This document shows positions 17,200-26,300 of a stretch of 64,000 bases of DNA, piece after piece. The stretch's first letter is position 1. Each line of letters begins with the position of its first letter. The notes under the pieces were generated by a model, which did no database searches, was not told the origin of the DNA, and saw nothing but the letters and a program-made list of their open reading frames with translations. The translations under genes were made by a program, and so were the position numbers. The stretch comes from Luteolibacter sp. Y139 (lineage in GTDB: Bacteria; Verrucomicrobiota; Verrucomicrobiia; Verrucomicrobiales; Akkermansiaceae), in the NCBI RefSeq assembly GCF_038066715.1, contig NZ_JBBUKT010000004.1, forward strand, positions 434,001 through 498,000. Direction: 5' to 3'.

Positions 17200-19326
17200 A
17201 TGGAACCGTTTCTCGAGAAGGTGCTGTTTTCCGCCGCGGCCGGGTTTTCCCGGCCGGAGGAGCGGCAGCGCTTTCTGGAGTTCATCGCGACGGCGGATCC
17301 GGGGGTGCGGAAGCAGCTGGAGGATCTGTTAGGGTTGGAAACGTCGGCGGAGAGTTTCTTCGACCTGCAGCCGGAGGTGGGGCCCGAGGCTGTGGCCGAT
17401 GGCAGCAGCGAGGGGATTGGCGGGACGATCGGGCGCTATCGTTTGATCGAGCGGATCGGGGAAGGTGGCTGTGGGGTGGTTTATCTCGCAGAGCAGCTGG
17501 AGCCGGTGAAGCGGAAGGTGGCGCTGAAGATCATCCGGCTGGGGATGGACACGGAGAATGTGATCGCGCGCTTCCGGGCGGAGCGGCAGGCGCTGGCGCT
17601 GATGGATCATCCTAACATTGCCCGCGTGTTGGATGCGGGGGCGACGGGATCGGGGCGGCCGTACTTTGTGATGGAGCTGGTGGATGGCGAGCGGATCACG
17701 GAGCTGTGCACGGCGCAGGGTATGGATCTGCGGCAACGGCTGGAGCTTTTCGTGAAGGTTTGCCAGGCGATCCAACATGCCCACCAGAAGGGCGTGATCC
17801 ATCGCGACATCAAGCCATCCAATGTGCTAGTGCGATCGCGTGACGGGGTGGCGGAGCCGAAGGTGATCGACTTCGGCATTGCGAAGGCGACGGCGGCGAG
17901 TCCGTCGGGAGATGCGACATTCACGGTGGTGGGGCAGTTTGTGGGGACGCCGGCTTACATGAGTCCGGAGCAGGCGGAAGGTGGGGTGGACATCGATACG
18001 CGCAGTGATATTTATAGCTTGGGCGTCTTGCTTTATGAATTGGTCGCGTGTCGGCCGCCATTCGAGTCGAAGCGGCTGACGCAGGCGGGGATCGAGGAAA
18101 TGCGGCGCATCCTGCGTGAAGAAGATCCGCCGCCGCCATCGACGGTGTCAGGTAACGGCGGTGACAAGGTGGGTGATCTCGATTGGATCGTGATGAAGGC
18201 GATGGCGAAGGAACGCCGGCGTCGCTATGATACCGCGAATGGTCTGGCGGCGGATGTGATCCGGGTGCTCAATGATGAGCCGGTGATGGCGCGTCCGCCG
18301 AGCCGCAGCTATCGTCTGGGCAAGCTGGTGCGGCGGAACAAGCTGGTATTCGCGGCTGGCAGCGTATCGGTGTTGGCGCTGGTGGCGGGCTTCGGGGTTT
18401 CGATGCGGATGTTCTTCTTGGAAAAGGCGGCGCGTGAGGAGCAGATGCGGCTGAGCGGGGTCGCCGAGGAAGCGCGGGTGGTGGAAACGAAGCTCCGGGA
18501 AACGGCGGAATTCCGTGCGCAGGTGGCGGCGGCTGCCGTGCAACTCGGTCGCGGTAATATCGCGGAGGCGGACAGGCTGCTGTCGGAGATTCCGATCGAT
18601 CGCACCCCGGTGTCGCTGGAGGCGGCCGAGTGTTTCCGCAAGGTCGCGGATTGGCATTGGAGCGAGGGGCGGCCAGGTCCTGCGGCGGATCGCTTTGTGT
18701 CGTTTGTTCACGCGAGGACATCGGTGGATGACTCGGATGACAACAGCGTGTCGTTTCACATCATGCCTGCGGCGTCGGCGCTGTGCTACGCTGGCAAGAT
18801 GGCGGAGTATGATGCGTTCCGGGACTTTGCGATCCAGCGGTTTGGCGGGACGAAGAATCCGCAGGTGGCGGAACAATTGTTGAAGGCATCGCTTTTGAAA
18901 CCGGCGAGTCCGGAGACGCTGCGGAAGCTGACGAGAGTGGCGAGCTTTGTGGAATCGGCGGTGAACGATCCGAATGGATGGATCGCGAATGATCCTTACC
19001 TCGCTGGTTGGAGTTGCTTCGTGCTCGGGCTGAAGAGCTATCGCGACGGGGATTTCCAGAAGGCGACGAAGTGGCTTCATCAAAGCCTATCGTATCCGCG
19101 GGAGAATTTTCCGAAGGATGCTTCGGTGCGGTCGATCCTGGCGATGATCGATAGCCTGGAGGGTCGGAAGGCGAACGCGTTGCTTGGGATCCAGATGGCG
19201 CATGAGCCGATTGACAAGGCGATCGCGGGAAGCGGGGCGATCCGGGATGGGTTTGGGGGGTATTGGTTTGATTGGGTGAATGCGAAGCTGCTGGTGGATG
19301 AGGCGGGGGTGGCGCTGGGGCCTTGA
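17200..19326 (+). CDS. Membrane Ser/Thr protein kinase with extracytoplasmic TPR-like domain
   Basis: 708 residues from the ATG at 17200; in-frame starts at 17053 (GTG) and 17101 (ATG) are possible, but codon use there is unlike the gene. A Hanks-type kinase domain has all key motifs: GEGGCGVVYLA glycine loop, VALK Lys110, HRDIKPSN with Asp203, DFG Asp224 and GTPAYMSPEQ. One transmembrane helix (about 383-405) follows, then a roughly 300-residue C-terminal part with helical TPR-like character (for instance LGLKSYRDGDFQKATKWLHQSL). The kinase is cytoplasmic and the tail outside the membrane. It lies 222 bases after the ECF sigma gene and probably signals to it. Confidence 0.9.
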   Translation: MEPFLEKVLFSAAAGFSRPEERQRFLEFIATADPGVRKQLEDLLGLETSAESFFDLQPEVGPEAVADGSSEGIGGTIGRYRLIERIGEGGCGVVYLAEQLEPVKRKVALKIIRLGMDTENVIARFRAERQALALMDHPNIARVLDAGATGSGRPYFVMELVDGERITELCTAQGMDLRQRLELFVKVCQAIQHAHQKGVIHRDIKPSNVLVRSRDGVAEPKVIDFGIAKATAASPSGDATFTVVGQFVGTPAYMSPEQAEGGVDIDTRSDIYSLGVLLYELVACRPPFESKRLTQAGIEEMRRILREEDPPPPSTVSGNGGDKVGDLDWIVMKAMAKERRRRYDTANGLAADVIRVLNDEPVMARPPSRSYRLGKLVRRNKLVFAAGSVSVLALVAGFGVSMRMFFLEKAAREEQMRLSGVAEEARVVETKLRETAEFRAQVAAAAVQLGRGNIAEADRLLSEIPIDRTPVSLEAAECFRKVADWHWSEGRPGPAADRFVSFVHARTSVDDSDDNSVSFHIMPAASALCYAGKMAEYDAFRDFAIQRFGGTKNPQVAEQLLKASLLKPASPETLRKLTRVASFVESAVNDPNGWIANDPYLAGWSCFVLGLKSYRDGDFQKATKWLHQSLSYPRENFPKDASVRSILAMIDSLEGRKANALLGIQMAHEPIDKAIAGSGAIRDGFGGYWFDWVNAKLLVDEAGVALGP

Positions 19327-19353
19327 TGGTGGAGTGCGGACATGTGGTCGTGC

Positions 19354-19382
19354 GGTGTCGACGGGACGTCGATACCCCTTAA
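19354..19382. repeat. REP-like hairpin, CCTTA-tail family
   Basis: 9-bp stem GGTGTCGAC/GTCGATACC with one G-T wobble, loop GGGAC, tail CCTTAA. Relatives at 29434, 31994, 33139, 35402 and 44415 keep the GAC...GTC inner pairs and the tail but change the outer arms. Confidence 0.6.
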
Positions 19383-19388
19383 GGGGAA

Positions 19389-19419
19389 GCCCGGCGCACC
19401 TTGTGGGTGGGCCGGGCTT
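19389..19419. terminator. Hairpin between convergent kinase and zincin-like genes
   Basis: 9-bp stem AAGCCCGGC/GCCGGGCTT around a 13-base loop, in the 142-base gap between two convergent genes. No good T run on either strand, so a terminator role is likely from position but not certain. Confidence 0.45.
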
Positions 19420-19431
19420 GAGGGACCGTTC

Positions 19432-19455
19432 CGCGCTGTCACCAGCGCGCCTACG
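19432..19455. repeat. REP-like hairpin, CTACG-tail family
   Basis: 7-bp stem CGCGCTG/CAGCGCG, loop TCAC, then CCTACG. Same loop and tail as the hairpin at 35350-35374, whose arms are unrelated. Confidence 0.55.
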
Positions 19456-19468
19456 TTAAATCAATCCA

Positions 19469-22400
19469 TCACGGCTGGGTGGCCTGGAGCTGGATGAAGA
19501 GCTTGGCAGGCTGGGTGCCGGTGATGTTGGCGGTGACGGTGGTGGTGCCTGTTAGAGGGGTATTGAGGGCGGGGGTGAGGGTGATGGTGGTTCCGCCTTG
19601 GGTGGCACCGGAGGTGTTCCAGTTCTGGAGGTCGGTGGACCAGCGATAGGTCGCGGTGAGGTCGGTGGGGAGCGACGCATTCTGCGAATGCTGGAAGGTG
19701 AGGGTGGTGGCACCGGTGCGGGCGAGGTTGCGGAGGCCTTGGTTTCTGGAGGTGGGACTGCTGCCGAGGAAGGCTTCGATGCCATTGGCGAGGCCGTCGC
19801 GATCGGGGTCGTCATCGAAGCCGTTCTGGGCTCCGACGGCGGGATAGCCGATGATCCAATTCGCGAAGGTGGGAATGAGCGGGCTGTAGAGGAGGTAAGC
19901 CGGGGCGAGCGCGCCATTGCTCATGCGAATGTCATCGATGTGGCCGAAGTAGCGGTCGGTGTGGCCGCCATTGTAGAGGCCGCGTCCGACGGTGAAGACG
20001 CCGGGATCCCAGTCGCCGCCATCGCCGGCACCGGTGGAGAGTGCGGGGTTGGTGCTGGCGGAGATGTTGGTGCTGGCGAGAAGCGTGTAGTTGGCGTCGC
20101 CGTTGGTGATGTTCTTCGAGTAAAGCTTCAGCGTCTGGCCATCGGAGGTGGCGGCGACGGCGTGCCACTTCGCGTCCTGGATGGCATTGGCAGAGGAGGT
20201 GGCCTTCCAGTTGTTGCCTGCGGCGTCGTTGAAGGAGACTTGCAGGGCGCCGGTGGGAGTGAGCTGGAAATAGAAAGCGGCCAAGCCGGTTTCTCCGGCG
20301 AAGGCGCCGACGCTGTCGCGTCCGATGAAGGTCTGGTAGCCATTGGTGGCGTCATCGGGACGGATGGCGGCCTCGATGGTCCACTGCTGCGGGCTCCAAC
20401 TTGTCAGGCTGGTGCTGATGGCGGTGAGCGATGGATAGGCACCGGCATTCTGCATGCTGAGGGTATTCGCAACGCCGGTCTGTGGCGTGGTGGGTGCTGC
20501 GATCTGCGGGCGATACCAGGCCCAGCTGTTGGTCCAGACGGAGAGGTTGTTGGCGTTACCAGACTGGTCGAAGATGCTGCCTTCATACTGGTTGGCGGCG
20601 GTGCGGTTGTAGGCGACGTAGCTGTTGGAAGTGCCTTCCTCGAAGTTCCAGTAGGCGACAGTGGAGGGATTCGGGTTGGGCTTGGCTTCCAGATTCGCGT
20701 GGAAGATGTAGTCACCGGTGAGCGGGATGACGCTGGTGCCGAGAGTGCCGGTGACATTCCCGCGGAAGGCTGCGCCACCGGTGTAGGTGCCGGTTCGCGA
20801 GCTATTCAGCTCGAAGAAGGGGTCGCCGGACAACGGGGCGGCCTCGAAATAGTAGGTGGTATTCGGGGCCAACTGGATGCCGAGGCCGGAGAGATTGAAG
20901 GTGAACCAACGTCCGGTGCCGGCATCGCCGCTGCCAACGATAGCCGCGCCGTCGTAGGCGGCGGCGTATCTCAGCATGGGCGTTTTCACATTGCCGCTCA
21001 TGGTGCCGACCTGGAACTCCCACTGGTCGCCCGGCTGGATGTCATAGGCGGTGCCGGGGGCGGTGACGGACGGCCACTTCACATTCTGGAAGGTGAAGGA
21101 CTGGAGGAAGTAGCCCTGGGGATTCGACTTGGTGGTGAAGGTCTGTCCTTTGCTCGTGCGATTTTCGGCGAGGAAGGTGGACTCGTCGTTATCGGTGGCG
21201 GTGGTGGTGCCGTTGATGGTGTCGGGCTCGGCAATACTACCAGAGAAGTAGTAGACGTCATCCGCATCGGTGACGGGGCCGGTCAGGCTGGTGGTGACGG
21301 GGGCGGGGAGAAGCGCGGTGACAGGGATTTGTACGGTGGCGTCCGAGGTCGCGCCCGAGGGATCGGTTACGCGAACGACGAAGCTGTTCGTGCCGCCGTC
21401 GGCCGAAGTGGGTTGGCCGGAGAGGGTGCCATTCGCAGCGACGGTGAGCCATGCGGGTCCACTCAGCTTCGAGAAGGTGAGGGGATTCGAATCCGGATCG
21501 CTGGCATAGGATGCGAGCGTCTGCCCGGTGTAAGGTGACAGCGAACTGCCCGAAGGCAGGGTGATGGGGTCTGAAGTGAAGACGGGTGCCTGGTTCGCGC
21601 TCTGTCCCCAGAGGGTCCAGATTTCCGCGCCGCTCAGAGCCTTGGCATAGAGGCGGAAGTCATCGACGCGGCCATTGAAGAGAGGGTCTGCGTACTGGCT
21701 CTTGCCGATGTAGTTGTTAGTCGCGGGGAAGTGGGCGGGAGTGGCGTCGAGATTGAAGGCGGAGCCGACGGGCTTGCCGTTCATGTAGAGGGTCATGTAG
21801 TCGCCCTTGATCACGGCGGCGAGATGGACCCACTGGCCGGTGGGCAGGGCAGTGGTATTGACCTGATACTCCTGGTTTTTGCCATTGATGACGTCCTTGA
21901 TCGACAGCCGCATGCCTGCGCCGCCGGCCCTGGGGGTGAGGAAGAAGTTTTGGTAGGTCCCGGTGCCGAAGTCGAAGATGCGCTGCCAATCGCCGCCGCC
22001 GTCCCAATTCACCCAAGTGGCGATGGTGGTGCCGGCGGTGCGGCCCATCGCGTCCGGCAGGTCGATGTAGTCGTCGGTGCCATCGAGATCGACGGCTTGG
22101 CCGACTTGTCCGGCGACGTAGGCGGGGGAGCCGAAGGCGGTGCCGTGATTCGAGTTCAGGCTATCGGTGGCATTGCCATTGAAACTCCATTGGCCGAGTT
22201 GCGACGAGGGATAGACCCAGAGTTCGCGGGGGCGGTTGATGAGTGTTTCATTCGCGCCGGTGACGGTGCAGCGGTAGGTGCCGGCGTCGGTGGCCTTGGC
22301 ATTGGCGATGCGCAGCTTGGCGGTGTTCGCGCCGGAGATGTCGCCGCCATTGGTGAGATTCACGCCATTGCGAGACCACTGCCATGAGACGGCCAACGGT

Positions 22401-23056
22401 GACTCGACGCGGAACTCGGCGGTATCGCCGACCACCACGGCTTCATTCCGCGCCTCGCGGGTGTAGGAGAGGATGCCCATGTCGGTGCGGATGCCGGCCA
22501 TGATGCGGGCCTGCCAGTAGCGCTGGATGAAGCCGTCCTCGTTGTCGTAATTGAAGCCGCCGGGCCAGATGGCGTGGCCGTCGCCGTGGAGGCCATCGCC
22601 GAAGTCGTGGTAGGTATCGAGCTCGGCTTGGTTGCCATACTTGCCCTTCCATACGCCGCCGGCGATCAGGCCCGGGTAGTTCCCGTGGGTGCCCATGCCG
22701 AAGGTGTGGGAACCTTCGTGGAAAACGACGCGTTCATTGCGGATGCCGCCGAAGCCCATGTCGCCATTGTAGTTGGCCTGGGCGGTGGGAATGCCGGAGC
22801 TGTAGTAGACGTTCCAGTGCTTGTTGAAGGAGCCGACCTGATTGAGGAAGGCGGCGACGGTCGTGACGGAGGCGCCGACCTGCTGCTCTTCCCCCGAATT
22901 ACCGATATTGAGGGAGTAGGTGATGTCGGCCTTGGCCGGGGAGACGGCGGCCAACGCGAGGGCGAGCGATGCGGCGACCTTTCGCGACGCGGGCATGGCC
23001 GGGCACGAGGGCATACGAAGCTGGGGCCGAGTGCTCGACCGGTGGGTTTTCAACAT
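19469..23056 (-). CDS. Zincin-like secreted protein with Ig, LamG and putative-Ig domains
   Basis: 1195 residues from the ATG at 23056 (an ATG at 23014 is an alternative, and an upstream start at 23110 is less likely). The signal sequence ends about SPAKA. Residues 45-190 include HEGSHTFGMGTH (His113, Glu114, His117, His124) and a possible Met-turn MGILSY, suggesting a metzincin fold, though the third His is one residue further than in HExxHxxGxxH. Then an Ig-like domain (about 215-290, ending DAGTYRCTV), a LamG domain (about 300-490), a putative-Ig domain (about 500-590), a beta-jelly-roll region, a second concanavalin-like domain (about 790-1050), a DDDPDRDGLANGIEAFLG loop and a beta tail ending LFIQLQATQP. 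Probably extracellular. The ATG follows a TTGGGTTC-containing leader. Confidence 0.85.
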   Translation of the reverse strand: MLKTHRSSTRPQLRMPSCPAMPASRKVAASLALALAAVSPAKADITYSLNIGNSGEEQQVGASVTTVAAFLNQVGSFNKHWNVYYSSGIPTAQANYNGDMGFGGIRNERVVFHEGSHTFGMGTHGNYPGLIAGGVWKGKYGNQAELDTYHDFGDGLHGDGHAIWPGGFNYDNEDGFIQRYWQARIMAGIRTDMGILSYTREARNEAVVVGDTAEFRVESPLAVSWQWSRNGVNLTNGGDISGANTAKLRIANAKATDAGTYRCTVTGANETLINRPRELWVYPSSQLGQWSFNGNATDSLNSNHGTAFGSPAYVAGQVGQAVDLDGTDDYIDLPDAMGRTAGTTIATWVNWDGGGDWQRIFDFGTGTYQNFFLTPRAGGAGMRLSIKDVINGKNQEYQVNTTALPTGQWVHLAAVIKGDYMTLYMNGKPVGSAFNLDATPAHFPATNNYIGKSQYADPLFNGRVDDFRLYAKALSGAEIWTLWGQSANQAPVFTSDPITLPSGSSLSPYTGQTLASYASDPDSNPLTFSKLSGPAWLTVAANGTLSGQPTSADGGTNSFVVRVTDPSGATSDATVQIPVTALLPAPVTTSLTGPVTDADDVYYFSGSIAEPDTINGTTTATDNDESTFLAENRTSKGQTFTTKSNPQGYFLQSFTFQNVKWPSVTAPGTAYDIQPGDQWEFQVGTMSGNVKTPMLRYAAAYDGAAIVGSGDAGTGRWFTFNLSGLGIQLAPNTTYYFEAAPLSGDPFFELNSSRTGTYTGGAAFRGNVTGTLGTSVIPLTGDYIFHANLEAKPNPNPSTVAYWNFEEGTSNSYVAYNRTAANQYEGSIFDQSGNANNLSVWTNSWAWYRPQIAAPTTPQTGVANTLSMQNAGAYPSLTAISTSLTSWSPQQWTIEAAIRPDDATNGYQTFIGRDSVGAFAGETGLAAFYFQLTPTGALQVSFNDAAGNNWKATSSANAIQDAKWHAVAATSDGQTLKLYSKNITNGDANYTLLASTNISASTNPALSTGAGDGGDWDPGVFTVGRGLYNGGHTDRYFGHIDDIRMSNGALAPAYLLYSPLIPTFANWIIGYPAVGAQNGFDDDPDRDGLANGIEAFLGSSPTSRNQGLRNLARTGATTLTFQHSQNASLPTDLTATYRWSTDLQNWNTSGATQGGTTITLTPALNTPLTGTTTVTANITGTQPAKLFIQLQATQP

Positions 23057-23377
23057 GGGGCTTGGGTTCTTGGGTAAGGTAACACCGAAACGGCAGACGG
23101 CCCGGGTCACCTCTCCGGATAGGAGCGGTATTCCGGTCGGAAATCCGACATCAGTGTGAAATTTATACCACGGGTCAAACGTGTTTTCTTTCGTGAGAAT
23201 CGCACAACCCTCGGAGCATCAGTTCCCGACGGAATTCCGGAAGAAAGGGGGGCCAGTGAAATTGTGCGTCTTTGTCGGGTTCTTGAGCTAAAATACGATA
23301 ATCAGTCAAAAGCCGGACTCGCGAGCCGGCCGAAACCCAAATTCCGGGTCGCCCGGGCGACCTCCAATCCAGACTCA
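23057..23377. other. Divergent intergenic region upstream of the GH128 gene
   Basis: 321 bases between the zincin-like gene (minus) and the GH128 gene (plus). It contains TTGGGTTC at 23062-23069 close to the minus-strand ATG, and an AT-richer stretch (about 23155-23310) that probably holds the promoters. No TTAC-N4-GTAA site and no separate gene seen. Confidence 0.45.
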
Positions 23378-26300
23378 ATGTCCGCTTTTTTTCTCCTTCC
23401 GCGCCGGATCCTTCTGGCCGCGTTCCTCGTGTTCGCCGGTCGCGCAGGGGCGCAGACGCTCGACAATGAGAAAGCCAGCTACGCGACGCTGACCTCGGCG
23501 ACGGTGACGATGACGGGGCATTCCGAGCTGACGATCACCGGCAGCGGGGATCCGATTCCGGGCTGCACAATCCACCTGAACTCGGAGGACTCGTGGGTGT
23601 TTTTCCAGAATGTGTCGCCGACCACCGTGGTCTCGACGCTGCTCTCGCGGCTGCGGGTGAACGGGGCGACGGCGGTGGCGGACACGAATGTGCGAGTGGT
23701 GCAGTACGTCAATGGCGCGGTGGTGGTGGCGCAGGGAGCCGCATTCAAGCCGCTGGAGGTCTTCACCGGCACGCAGATGACGGGGGCCTCGGCGAAGCTG
23801 AGCACCTATACGGAGTACAACAATCAGGCGCTCGGAGTTTTTGCCGACAACGTGCGGTCCTTTGTTTTGAAGCGGGGTTACACGGCGACCTTTGCGGAGA
23901 ATGAGAATGGCACGGGTGCGAGCCGGAACTTCGTGGCGCAGGATAGTGATCTGGAGGTGTCCTTCATGCCGAGCGGCATGGATGGCACGGTGAGCTTCGT
24001 GCGGGTCTATCCGTGGCGGTGGGTGAGCAAGAAGGGCACTTGTGACACGGATGCCGTGGCGATGAACGCGGCGTGGCGCTACAACTGGAACAACAATCAG
24101 AACTCCACGCGGAACTGGGAGTATGTGCTGATCAAGCAGCAGCCGTATTGGCCGGGGCTTGGCAATGCGGGAGTCTACAAGACGCAGCAGGTGGATCACG
24201 TGCTGGGTTTCAACGAGCCTAACAACTCGGTGGAGGACGCCTACAAGAACCTCTCGCCGCAGGGGTCGACTACCGATGCGGTGGCGAAGTGGGATGAGTT
24301 GTTAGGGACGGGGCTGCGCGTGGGTGCGCCGGCGGTCACGGATGGTGGCTACTCGTGGATCGTGGATTTCATGAACCAGGCGAACGCTGCGGGGAAGCGG
24401 GTGGATTATGTGCCGGTGCACTACTATCGCTCTTATCCCAACAACAATAATCCCTCGGGAGCGGCTACGAATCTCTACAATTACCTGAAGAGCATCTACG
24501 ACGCGACCGGGAAGCCGATCTGGGTGACAGAGTTCAACAACGGCGCGAACTGGACGGGGGATGCGGATCCGACCTTCGATCAGAACAAGAGTGTCATCGA
24601 GGCGATGGTCAACATGATGGACAGCACGCCGTGGATCGAGCGCTACTCGGTCTACAGTGCGGTGGAAGAGGTCCGGCAGATTTACAACAACTCGGGAGCG
24701 CTGACGCCGATGGGCATCATGTATCGCGACCACGTGGCTCCGATGGCGTACCAGCAGGCGGTGCCGAACACGGGGAACTCGGGCAATGCCACGTATCTTT
24801 TTGAAGGCAACGTGCGCGACACGCAGAGCGGTAACAACGCGGTGGTGTATGGGACGCCCAAGCTGGTGGCGGGCAAGCATGGCAAGGCGCTTTCGTTCGA
24901 TGGTACGGATGACTACCTCATGCTGCCGGGGAAGCTGGGGGATAGCACTGATTTCTCCTTCGCGGGGTGGGTGAAGTGGAACGGCGGGAATGATTGGCAG
25001 CGGATCTTCGACTTGGGGAATGGGCAGGCGAACAACCTGATGCTGACGCCGAGGTCGGGGAACAACACGTTGCGATTCGTAATCAAGTATAACAACGGTG
25101 CGGAGCAGCAGCTCAATGGCACCACGCTCCCCGTGGGCGTGTGGACGCATGTGGCGGTGACGATTTCCGGCGATACCGGGAAGCTCTTCGTGAACGGCGC
25201 GCTGGTGAACACGAATGCGGCGATGACTTACAATCCCTCGCAGATCGGCACCGAGCTGAATTACCTGGGCAAGAGCCAGTATCCGGATCCGCTGTTTGCG
25301 GGTTTGTTAGACGATGCGCGCTTCTACAGCTATGCGCTGACGGATGCGCAGGTGAGCGCGCTGGCGGTATCGATGGCGCCGCAGTTCGTGGCGTCGCCGG
25401 TGATCGGGAGTCCGGTGGTGGATCAGTTTTTCAGCGGTGCGCTGGCGTCGCAGTTGGCGGTAGGTAGCCCGGCGGCGACGTTTAGCAAATTGAGCGGGCC
25501 GGGGTGGATTTCGGTTTCGGCGGATGGCTCGATCACAGGGGTGCCTCGTATCGGGGATGCGGGTTTGGGGCAGTTGCTGGTGCGTGCGACTTCCAGTGGT
25601 GGGGCGATTGCTGATGCCGTGATTCCGGTGGCGGTGGGTGCGGGCAATCCGCTGGCGAGGTATGCTTTCAATAGCAATGCACTGGCTGCGGCGGGCACGG
25701 CGAATGCCACGCTTGTCGGAGGGCCGGTTTACGCGCCGGGGCAGAAAGGGCAGGCGATCCAACTGGATGGCACGGATGACCATGTGGTGCTGCCGAAGGG
25801 GATCGCGTCCGGGGACGAGATCACGATTGCGACGTGGGTGCTGTGGGGTGGTGGAAACAATTGGCAGCGGATCTTTGATTTCGGGAATGGGACGGGCAGC
25901 TATCTCTTCCTGACGCCGAAGTCGGGGTCGAACACGCTGCGCTTCGTGATCTATCAGAATGGCACCGAGAGCGCGCTGGAGACGTCGGTGCTGCCGACCG
26001 GGACATGGACGCATCTGGCGGTGACGCTGGGTGGGGGGACGGGAAAGCTCTACGTGAATGGCAACCTCGCGGACACCGAGACGGGGATCACAATCAAGCC
26101 GTCTGACATCAAGCCGACGTTGAATTACCTGGGGCGGAGCATGTATGCGGCGGATCCGTACTTCAGCGGGCGCATCGATGACTTCAATGTCTTCCAACGG
26201 GTGCTGTCCGCGACGGAGATCAACACGCTGCGGACGGGCAATGCGCCGGTGGTGGCGGTGAATCCGCTGGTGCTGGCCACGGCGACGCCGGGGGTGGCTT

